A stretch of DNA of 64,000 nucleotides from Stenopsyche tienmushanensis (lineage: Eukaryota > Arthropoda > Insecta > Trichoptera > Stenopsychidae): the NCBI GenBank assembly GCA_008973525.1, contig WACJ01000402.1, forward strand, positions 1,054,001 through 1,118,000, given 5' to 3'. Below are positions 10,441 through 22,400 of this stretch, piece by piece; position 1 is the stretch's first letter, and each line of letters starts with the position of its first letter. The translations under genes and the position numbers were made by a program. The notes under the pieces were generated by a model. It was not told the DNA's origin. It ran no database searches and saw only the letters and a program-made list of their open reading frames with translations.

Positions 10441-13400
10441 ATTTTTCGAATATTCCGCTCCCGTTTTGTATCGTCCGCCCCTTTTTCGGCATCGAAAATG
10501 AATGATCACATCCAATAGGAATCGAACAAGAAAAAAATCGATCCGATCGATTTTGACGTTTAGATTTTCGGTAAGTGCCGGATGTTAGCTTTTTGCTTAA
10601 TTAAATTTGACAAGGGAGCTTGCAGTGAGAAAACTTCGACATATGAAAATATGTATAAAGAGCAAAAAATATATAAAATAAAATACAAAGAAAAAAAAGG
10701 AGATGAAAATTTTACATTTTTAAAATTACGAAAATGTGAAACACTTCAGTTGTCTGGCGCGATTTTGTCATTTGTGATTTATTGTTTTTTTTTTTATTAC
10801 AATTAAAATCTATATAAAAACTACAACCATAATTTTCCATAGTGTTTTATTTATTTTTACTTATCGTATTCGAATGATTGTAAGCAACGACGTTTATGCC
10901 CCAATTAATTCAAAATTGCCACAAAGGAATTTTATCTATGGTCCAAAATGCGTCAATTTCCTAAGCCAATTCAACGGCTCTCGGCTCAAAAACGCGGGGT
11001 TATGACCATTTAAATAATTTAAGAAAAATATTGTCGGTGCCATCTTGTAATAGTTGCAAATTCGCGCCTCAACGTTGTTGTATGCTGCAAGTTTTCGCGT
11101 ATTTAAATTTAGAATCGTTTAGGATTCGGTCTAATTTTTTTTACTTGCGTCGAATTTAATATCCCGAAAAAACAATAGAGCATTGACGCGCTTCGCGAAG
11201 TCCCGAGTGGCGGTTCCCTTTTTTTTTATGCCTCCGGAATAATTTTATACGGGAAGCGGTCGCGTCGTTTGAGGATATTCCGTCCCGCAAAATTGTAAAA
11301 GGTTTTCCTAGTATAGACTGTCGTTTGGGCGCATTATGGAGAGCTTTCGTCCTCGAGGTCCGCCGATAAAACGCTAGCATTCGGGAAATGCAACGATAAG
11401 AATTTGATATTTATTCTGCGATACGATGCACAGAGCGGAATGTGTTTGCGTAACCGAATCTGCGCGCTTATTTATTTTATACCCGTCGATAAAATAAAAC
11501 TATGCGTGTCGTTCGAAAGGGGAGCGACGGCGAGTTGGACGCGTCGAATCGTCTTAGGACCGCAAATTTGAATTTCGTCGGCGTTCCGACGATGCTGTTG
11601 CGCAACGATCGGATTTCATTTTTACGTCGGACGTTCATCGCGATCGACGACGAGCCGCGGAAAGATTTTCGAGATATGGAATGACATAATTTAAGGCTAT
11701 CGTAATGTTTGTATTTGATTTGTGCATTTATCACGTTTCAAACGATGCTCAACTTTTTTGTCCGATAAGATCTGATATTAACGCGATGTCTGATTATAAT
11801 CTGTTTTCTCGATCGGCTTGGAGGAGGTACTCTTTTTTTTAGTCCAGCGACTCCTAACCTTTTCAGTCTTGTTACCCCTATGGTCTATCAGGGAAACTAA
11901 TTTTACCCATCTCTAAAATTTGTGCCCAACCACGTGACCCTGATCTGTCATTTTACTATTTACATACTAAAAATTATCAGCATTATTACCTCTGCAGGGG
12001 TTATTACCCCCAGGGACCGCAGTTTTAAACATAAAGTGAGACTTCGTTAATCTGCTAAGGCGGAAGATACACTCGGATAAGTTTCAGCGCTAAACGAAAT
12101 ACGAATAATCCACACTATGGTGCCAGAAACGGTTCGATCTCGGTCTCGGTCCGGTCAAATATCCCCATACAAAATATGGGATTGGAACGATCCGATAGTG
12201 TGAATACTCTGATTGTTTCTTGTGTAAGAATATTTGATCGGACCGAGACCGGAACGAGATTGAACCGTCAACGGCACCATAGTGTGGATCGGGCCTTATT
12301 CAATTAATCCACACAAATATGAGAACCAGAGGCAAGCAAGCGAACGTGCGTTATACGGAGCAAGCGGGTGATGATCCACTCGATGGTAGACGCCTTGTTG
12401 TAGCGTCTTCTCCGTCTCCTTCTTCGTCCATAAGCGAAGAGAGAACCCCCCATCTCTCCCGCGGAGATCGTCCTCCATCTAGGATGAGATCGAAGAGCTC
12501 GTCCGAGGAGATCCTTCTCCGCCCAGTCAGCATAAACATGTCAATCTTTAGGGGAGGAACAACCCTACAAATTTGCACTCCGCCGCAGCTTGCGACGTAC
12601 TGAGAATACGTGTCAGCGTTGTTGTAGCATACGCGTTAACCATTTGAGTAGTGAGCTAATTTAAAATCATCGTCAACTCAGATGCTAGATAGATAAATGC
12701 ATCATAAATTCTTATGTCCACCATTTATCACCCGTACAAATCTACTTATCTGTCAGGACCGTGCAGCCTGTATAAAGCTTGTTTTTATATAAATAAACGC
12801 TGTTGATAGCACACAACATTCGTTAATTTCTTCGCCTAAACTTGAAATCGATTCATTTGTCAATTCAAAATAAAAGATCCCTTTAAAATCCCACAAAACA
12901 TCACTTTTTTTTAGATGGAACTCACTTAGGGCCTGATTTTGTGTTTATTGCTAGAAAAACCTGGATTTGCCTCGTAGAACGCCGTTATCCGTGTGTGTTT
13001 CTGCAATCTGACAAACCATTATCGAGGACAAAATACAGCTTTATGTTGTGTCTTTTAGTAACGAAGAAATACATTTGGTCTAGTTGGAATTGAGTTAAGT
13101 CAAGTACAAAGGAACGCTGCATGTGCGTGCATACTTTCTCTGGATCGCTCGAGTGCGCCCTCAACATGCGAGTGTATGCTCACCAAAGGATTAAATCAAG
13201 TGTAACGCATGCGATTTCGGGGAATCCCAATCTTATAAAGCCTCTCTTTTATCTCGGGAAAGATTGATGTTTATATGGCGCACGTTGATTGAAGTTTGGA
13301 CACTTTTATTACGAAGACGTGCCGATGAGAATTTCAACCGTAGGCGAAACGCGTCGATGATGATTTTCATCCGAAAATCGTTTGATCTCGTCGATCATAA

Positions 13401-16400
13401 AAATGCCACGGAAAAAAGGAAATTCCCCCTTTATGGATGGATCCTCGAGGAAGACAATTAAAGCATTTATCAGGCGACGGGATTGGGACCACAAAATCTC
13501 ATCGTCTTTTATTACGTTTGATGATCGGATGAAAGTATTTTTCACCTTTGATTTTCTTTGCGGCAGTAATGGCCTCGGTTTCTGCGATCTTCAGATTTGT
13601 CAATTCTCGACAAATCCGGATAAAATCCGCCGAGGAATAGGCTGCATTTTTACCTCCTAAATCCGGATTTAAAGCCTAATCCCTTTTTATTTCATATCTT
13701 TCTAATTTTTTCGCCTTCTGTTTGTCGATTTTTTAAAATCCCGGCACGCCGCAATCCACTAACGACCTAATTACGGTAAAGTGTTAATGAGGATTCTGGC
13801 GATATTGAAGACGGAGCAAAAGTTTCGCAAAGAAGTCCTTTATATAAAACGGAACGAATCATGAGTAGACGGAAGTTCCCAGTTATCGATTCGTCGGGGG
13901 CGGTTTCTTGAGCTGTCGAGTTTTCCAAGTTTTTTTTCTACTTACCGTTTTGTTACTACCCTATACTGCAGAGTAAATATGTACATACCGGGAAATCGGA
14001 ACCACAGCTTAAAAAAAAATACATTTTTGTGAAGACCGCAGAAGTATAATTCCAACGAGTCCCATGAGTCAGCAGCAAACCGAAGCCAATCGATGCCCAA
14101 ACGGATTGAGTTTCTCGTTGTTGTCATTGTGACAACGGCATTTTCCAATTAATTTTAACAATAAATTGATTTCAATAAATTGACATTAGATTGAATTGAG
14201 CGACTCCGTTGTTGTAAAGTTGAATAAAGAATATGTGCATTTGAAGAGTGGCGCGACGATGCCATCTAGCGGATTCGCCGCTACTAAAAGATTGCACGCA
14301 TCCAACTCATACATATTCTATAAAGTCTTGATACAATCAAAGCACGCTGTCGTGTCTCATTTTATCGCGATTTTTCAAAATAACTCTTTAGAAATCCACA
14401 CATTACTATGTACAGTCATCGTTTTGTATTGACGACTGTTATCTTATCTGGATCCTCACCCAATGATATGATTCAGAATTCAATTTTGAAAGTATTATTG
14501 GTTTTATCTGATGGCTTCGCTCGATGAATTTTTTACCCATCCAAAACATTACCGACCGACGGATCTGTTGCGCTAATGTTTACGTCGAATGGAGTAATGA
14601 ACCAATTATAATGCGATTTGAGCTTTTGTCTGTGATATTAAAAAAATGTCCTCCTATTTTTAGGCCAAATTACGAAGTTGCCCATTGAAACTTCATGGGG
14701 GGGCGCGCGTTAAAACGTAATGTCTTTTACGTCTGGATTTTTGTAGGTCGTCGCTTTAAAACACGAAGGCCATTTTGGTAACTGTATTTGAGTATTTTGC
14801 TGTTTTGCCAAATTACCAAATCTTTGGACTGGGATACACATGGGATGGGCTCCATCAAATAAACAAGATAATATTTTTGAAGTGAAACTTGCACAGACGT
14901 CACGAAAAGTGAAACCCCAAGCGACAGTTGGCCGAAAAGAGAGAAAGAATCGTTTGTAGTGTGTCCTGTCGCATACATCATAAAGATGATATACGCATGC
15001 GCCGAGCCACCTCTACTGTGTGTGTGTGTATACATTGCATAAAGCGATAACTACACCAACAGCAGGCTTATTTTATTATATATTACACAACACACAGCCA
15101 AATTTTTAGCTAACAATTACCTATTAACAAATGGAAAAGAACAATGCCCGCACATGTAACCCGTTGAGATGGGCTGCGCTCCATCTCTATGGGTTTTTAC
15201 ATGTGGCCTTAATACTTTCAATATCAAGCGCATCAAGAAGTAAACGTTCAACAAGAATGGTTTTTACGGAAGACTGTATTTATCATCTCCTGGAGGACCA
15301 AAGCCGCCCAAATCTAGATTCGAGTCTATATCGAATAATTAGAATTCGATTCTGTGCGCCAGCAGTAAATTATCTGACATTGACATAGTTTTCAGCGTAT
15401 TACGCGTTCGGTTGCATGCAAATAATCATCGATCTCGTTGTGGATCATCGATCTTATGCAGCACGATAGCAACCGACTTCCGAAGAGACCTTCCACGTCG
15501 TTAATTCCCAGTCGAATCTGTGACTCAGACGACCATGAAAACTCGCTAAAATTTACATTTCGCCTCTAATGGCCGCCTATCGAATGGTCGATGCTAAATT
15601 GCGGCATGAAAATGCTTCAGCATTTTACCTTGAACCGCATGAAATATTTACATTTACTGATGATTTAGGATCCCCGGAGTATAGTTCGTTATCGTCTTTG
15701 TCCGCGTCGGTCGTAAATATTGTCCCGTTTCGCTGACAAGGCGTGCATCTTCGACCTTGTTGTGTGACGTTTTGAATTAGGGCCTATAAGGCGTCAATTC
15801 TCCGCGTCTCACATCGGTGCGTTGTTTTAATGGATGTATTTTTATGATCAACAGGCGCAGAGCGACGAAGATGACGCCGGACCCGACGATGTCGCCGTCA
15901 ACGTCGAAGGGCGCGACGGCTTCATGGATGAATTCTTCAGTGAGGTAAGTCACTCGGACAATCTTAAACATCCCTCGTCCATTGACACATTGTAAAAAGC
16001 GCTGATGCGATATTGCATTGTTAGTCTGCACGAGCGCCCTGAAACTTCCGAAATCACCCACAAACTATTTGTATATTCATGAGCTGGATCCTGGTGCTGC
16101 GACTCATAAAGTTCACAGGCTCCAACTTTAATGTCCACAGAAATCCGAGGTGCATTAAATTTAATACGTCGGACGTGTCTAGTTTGATTGCTGGAAATTC
16201 ACACGAATTCCCGTATGAACTTAATAATAGCCTTTGTAAACCCCATGGGAGCTAGTAGTGTTGTTATTTATAAGTTTGTAGCGTTGTGGACATTGATTTT
16301 GGTATGAATTTGTTTGTTAAAAAAAAAATCAATAACGCCCCGCTGATCCAGATTCAAGTCCGCATAAACTAGATAATCCGATATGGAAACTGATACATTA

Positions 16401-19400
16401 ATTCGTAACAACAGTCTTAAGAGCACATACATTTTTTTATACGGATCCTGATTCATCCAAATGGGATGTCTAGGGATGGGATGTGTCGAAATTTCAGCGG
16501 ATGCTGAGCATGTGTCAGCATAAGATTCAGAGTCTGAGTGTCAAACTTCATTTTATAAAAGACCGCTCTTGCTTGCTCTATCCTAAAGCGGATTTCTCCA
16601 CTGGTGTCAGGTCTAGAGACCGTGCGAGCTTCGGAATAGGGCTGCCAAAAGAATTAATTTAAACGACAGAGATGCCAATAATAAAAAGTATGTTCTTAAC
16701 CCTAACCCTGGCAAACCTCTTCATGTCTAACAACTAATTAAATTATTTGTATGACATGTAGCATATCATTGGAAAGGGTATAAACTAGAGAATATTTTAA
16801 AACTAAATTAAGTTCAAAATAGTTTCATAATAATTTCATATTCGTTATTCGAATATTATTTACGAATATTTGGGACCCCTAGTTAAGATCTAGTGACATG
16901 TGATTGGATGAAGGCAATTCATCGCCTATAGAAAGTCTGGTGATTCAATGATGAACGTACTAAAATAATGTTGCGGAGAGGCATATGGACCATAAAGAAT
17001 CAAAGAGGAGGAAGAAGACGTTCAGATGTTGATGTAAAGCCAAAGTTGTCGGACAGGATTTTTATTTTGTGCGAAGAGAGATCCCAGCTACGAGACCGTC
17101 GAGCAACCGTCGAAAGAATGCGTCTTCCCGCAACCCGAATTTGTGCAAGCGCAGAATAGCCGCTGTTGATAGTCGCTTAGGAATTTCGATTGTTGAGATG
17201 GTTTTGGATAAGCTGTGCATAATTACGAGAATATTCTTAAGGATTAGGAGTAAAACGATGTAAGAATTTAATAGCAGCAGTGTATGGAAGTAGGCTTCTA
17301 GACAAAATGCTTGTATTCTTGGCAAACAGTTTGTTTCCTATCATGGTTTCAAATCTGCGAAGGAAGCTTTGCCATCCGGATGTTGCAAACATCCGTTATG
17401 GTGCAAGTTTTTTCTGCTTTATGCAGACGTTGTTATTTATTTTCCGCTTTGAAATGCTGCCTTGCTTCGTTTGAACTCTAGGCCCACAGCAGCAAATAAA
17501 TGGATGGCGAATTTCACAAGACTTTATACTTAGCCGGTCGGAGGATTTCTCATTCTAACTTTTCAACCCTTATCATATGCTAGCTTTTCTTCCGTCCATT
17601 TTTCATGTTTTGGAATTCGAATGGCCCATTGCATCATCAATCATTGTCCCACGCCACGACGAAAAACACAATTGCCCCTACGAGATAAGGCCTTTGTTCT
17701 TTGTTGGCTTGTAAAACGGCTCAATCCACCGTGGCCTCAATGGAGCTAACGATGGCTTTATTATTTTAGTATCGCGTGAGGTCTCCCACAAGACCATGAC
17801 CACTTCCATGTTATTCTACATATATTAAAAATGCTTTAAATTCTTTGCCAGAATGCAATATCGATCCTTTACCCACGCGCTCAGACTTGGAGCATTGGCA
17901 ATTCAAATATCGTAGATGTGCAATCCGCATTATTCTCTTTCGCGAAACACCCACGGATGACAAACAGGCAAAATCTAAACATAAAATGGCAATAAGCTGC
18001 GAGTCAACAAGAATACGTTTCCATTGTGCCATTAGATATTCCCTCAAAGGTGGATGAGGGGGTTGTTCCTGTTGCTGTGTGAGAAAATTATCATTCCACT
18101 TGTCGACGGCTCTGCTTAATCTTCGTTTTCAGGATGAAACCATTTGTATACTCGCGCAGTAGACCTGAATATTTATGAGACACTTTAAAACTTATCCACA
18201 TGGGATTTTTATTTCATCTCGATCTAGATATGTCTTAAATACACTTGGGTCTGTTTTTATGCGATAGATACGTTCCACGGGGAGTCGCATATAAAAATAC
18301 TTGAACTACGTAGAAAACTGAGGGATAGGTTACAATATTTTTAAAAATCGCATAACTTCAAATCAATGTGATTGATTGTATCAAAAATCGCATTAAAAAA
18401 AATCATATAAATAGAAACACTACATATTTAACATAGAATTGCTTTATTCTTAAGTATATTACACGATAATCGTTATAAATTATCGTTATCAGTCAGCATA
18501 CATTAATTCGTCATCCTTCTGTGTTGAAATCGTCTTTTTTTAAAACGTCAGGAGTTTCTTACACTTCAATATCGTCTTCTGTTTCTTCGCTGCCATATAA
18601 AATCAAACTAATGTGTGTGGAGTTAAAATAAAAATACTTGAACTACGTAGAAAAATGAGGATAGGTTTCATAGTTTTTGAAAATCGCATAACTTCAAATT
18701 CGCATAAAAACAGACCCAAGTGTATACAATTTAACACTGGAATACAAATTTTCTTTCACCTAAGGAACTCATCGGCAGTGACAAGAACGAGTTGTCGAAC
18801 CGTTATGTTTTTCATTTCGGTTTTCGTTCTAGGTCAGTTCCAAACATCGTATGTCGGTTCGGTTGCGTTTTTCGTTCTGGGAAAAATTATGATTTTTCCG
18901 GTTTTCTTGGGCTTTAAACTTATCAGGGCCACATCGTGTGTTAGATAGGAGAGACAAATGTTGGTGTCTTTCCATTTATGGGGCTTATCTGAATATCACG
19001 AAAGAAGATCGATCATCGTTGTCCGAATTGGGATCCGAGCAAGTGCCTGATTTTCCACGGTCAATTGCTGTTTCTAATTGTTGTTAGATTTCTCTTTCGC
19101 TGATTGCTTTGCTTGTCGAATTAAATATGAATATTTTTACATTTAAGAAGACTGTCGAGAGGAGATCACTTTCGATAGTTGCAATGAAATTGATATTTTT
19201 CCTGCGCTCTGCTTCTGATTTGATTCAATGTAATCGAAATTTGAACCGCTTTCGCGAATTTGCACGTTTCTGGTCGTCGTCATTATTGTATTTTGCGATA
19301 ACGCAACAATTAATTTTACAATACGCGAACATTTTATTTTAGTAACAATGGATTTGCGAACAATGGTCGTTTAGGTCTTGTCATCCGAATAAGAGGCTAT

Positions 19401-22400
19401 CATGCTATTACGTTTGCATTCCGCTATTCGACTGTTAATCAGTAACTTGTCCCTGATAGCGACTGAAAGATACTTTATGGGATTCATATTGGGGTTAACC
19501 CCGTGTCAGATTTTAGGTCAACGATAAGGATGCGTTGAAAGACCTGCTATGCAGAGTAATGCTAAAAATTGAAAACTGTAACTAGTGTCCGAGGTGAATT
19601 GATGAACACAAAGCCAAGCAAAATGAATCCCTGAATGCTTACAACCGTCCCAATTAACACATCTTATGCTGGGCCATTTCATCAAAGATTACACTTGAGC
19701 GGGTATCGCTGCGTCTTTTCCACCCGACATTGAACTTTCGAGTGGGACATTTTACATGAGAATTTGCTAGTGTTTTGATGGCTGTGAACTTGTCGGAATT
19801 TGAGCCGTAACTGATTGTGTTGTTCCAGATGTAACAGACAGGCCTGCCAATGCCCAATATCCGCTGACTGGATAAATAGACGTAGTATTTCAATTTCAGA
19901 AATGTTAAATGTATATTCATAGATGTCGCCCAATAATACTAACGTATTCAAAGCGCGCCATGGACTGAGATCTAAGTTTCTGCCATTTAAGCCAAGCACC
20001 ATATACTCGACGTCAGTTTTATTTGCTAGGGTAGCGTGGTTTTCTATCGGGCTCTGAAATGGCTCGAGGAACTCTACTCGTGTTACAGTGAAGACGGTGG
20101 CGAAAGGCGATGCTGATGAGATTGACACGTCAATTATCTCCAGATTTGATCTCATTGTCTTTGAAACTCTTATCCTATTTTAGATCTCACCGATAATTAT
20201 TTGTTTGCTAATATTTTTAGCAGCACAAATTAGGACCGATTATAGCATTGCATTGTGGAGGTTATCTCATTTTAAAATTCCTTGCCGAAATCGTCTCCCA
20301 CAATTAATTTTATTTTTCAAAACAGGATATTTTCGTCCCTTTGGTCTTCTAAACGGCGTCTAAATATCGGTTACTTGCGTCCTCTAAAGGAGACATTTCG
20401 GTATCACAAAACTATGCTAGGGATGAATGGGACAGGCTGTCTTTCAAAACAGAACGTATGGTAAATTTACCTTGGCTTGGTTGTATGTCAACTTGCGATT
20501 ATGATGATATTGTAGTGTGGGCGATTTACTATCGAATTTAATTCCCCAAATTAACAGCGTCATCTTCCGTCTCTCTTTAGGCGCAATGTGCTATTTTAAC
20601 AGCGCCATCTTCTGTGGTGCTACGGGGACATTGCACCTGTCATTACCGACCAATCACTTCTTGCGCGTGCACCATTGCCGGTTGGGTGGTGACGCGTAAG
20701 AAGCGGGATTCGGAAGAATCGGCGGTTGGCCTTGGCTGCGGGAGGACGTCCTTTCCGCAGCCAGATTTCAGGTTAACGAGGTTAAATAAGCGATCACAAA
20801 TCAACTGAGACGTCACGCGAGTAACAAAATCGTATGCGATTTCGGGGAATCCCAATGCTACCGCGTAATAATGAAACAGCCTTAAGCGCGGTCTTATTGT
20901 ATTTTGGTTTTAAGGTCTTCCAATGCTGAAAGGACTTTTTCCTTCCCGCAACGACCGCTCGCAATTGTTTTAAAGTTTGCAAATTCGCATTGTCACGGAA
21001 GAGATTAGCTTAATGGCTCCGGGTCGCCCTCAAATTTTAGACGCCCCGAAACTTTCAGACGGGTCAGTTCAATCTGCGAGGGTCTGAAATTTCGCGAGAG
21101 CATTATGTTAATATTTGGCCATTATATCTAGGACGAATCTGCCATGATCTGCCACGTCCGCGAAGAGAAGAAAGATTCATGCTTCGAAATTATTTCTCTC
21201 CGTACACGACGGAAGGGTGGCTTAAGTTTTTTCCCCGGTATACGTGACGGCTTAACAAATGTGACTTAATTTATTTTTACCGGCGCTGGATAAAGTTTGC
21301 CTTCCGGCTTTGTTTGAACTTTTTTTTGTAAATTCGCGTATTTGAAGTTAAGCTATCCAGAAGCTTATCCCAGTATTGTTGTAAATTTAAAATGAACGTC
21401 GGGCTGTGTGGACTTCGGCGTCTACAGCCGCGGGTTAAAAGCTTTTGCAATATGGTTGCTTTACCATATTTTTGCCTCCATCGCACTTGGCGCATCAAAC
21501 ATGCAACGTACACTCGGCTTTCATATACATTTTCAATATGGCTTACTTTATGAATATGAACGAATATTAAAAAGTGGCATATTGAAGTCTCGGACGGTGA
21601 AAACACTAAAACCTAAAAATAATAGTTGCAATGTAAAAAAATGAATACAGACCAAAATATTGCTTTGGCGGGTTTGATCTTGGACCAATTTCATTGTAAC
21701 CATAAATTTGAGTAATCGGTATCATTCATATCTTCGCTCATAGATTCTCTTTTGTCTAAAATTATCCTCTTTTGCGGAACCCACCGGAACAAAATTGGAA
21801 AATTTGCATCTCAAGCGGGTTAGACCGGGAGGATCGGAAAGAATTAACCATAATTGATATGATAAAGTTCAGGACAGACCATATATTCTCAATGAGTCGA
21901 TTAAAAGCAATATTAATGACTAATGACTCATCTCGTTACTTTCAAATTGTTGCATTATCTCATTAATCATATTACTTATCCACAGATTAATCAGATGATT
22001 GTTTTGGACAACATTTGGAAAATTTTACCTTATCTCAAAATGACAAACAATAGACAAATATATCTGTATTGAATAAATCTGCAGGGCAAATATTTAAAAT
22101 TACAATCGGTTGAGCAATTTACCCTTTATCTAACATCAGAAATGTCATCATCATTCAAATATAAGATGAATCAGAGCGCCCGTGAAAATGTATTCCGTAA
22201 TATGCGGCGATCTTCCTTGTATCAAGTTTATTTTGCGTTGGCATAGACGTTATGCTTTGGACTACGTGCTCCCAAAGGTGCGATTGAGGGGGAAGAACGA
22301 AGGTTATGCTAAATCAAGGGTTATACTACCGCGGGTTCACTGAAGGGGACTGCAGCAGATGACGGACTGCAAGGGCTCCATGGTATCGGTTCTGTCATTT

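Larger units (their letters stand above)
9945..15854 (+). other. Syx1A: Syx1A intron 1 (5.9 kb)
   Basis: Begins GTGAGT and ends AACAG. The first 500 bases belong to the GC island. Features found inside: a hAT-like MITE (11845-12028), a palindromic MITE (12108-12289), TTAA-type ends at 12636 and 13191, a short repeat at 12791-12838, a family B copy (14896-15120) and a compact hairpin (15151-15205). Nothing recognised at 10450-11840, 13240-14890 or 15210-15850 apart from low-complexity runs. Confidence 0.7.

Noticed and set aside
16690..16720. TTAACCCTAACCCTGG, telomere-like
   Set aside because: Only two units, and most insects use TTAGG; chance or a transposon end is more likely.
19682..20155. 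157-codon minus-strand frame in Syx1A intron 2, with a second overlapping frame
   Set aside because: The longest unexplained frame in AT-rich DNA, but I recognise no domain, motif, splice signals or promoter. A protein search plus codon-bias test would decide; without them it is not called.
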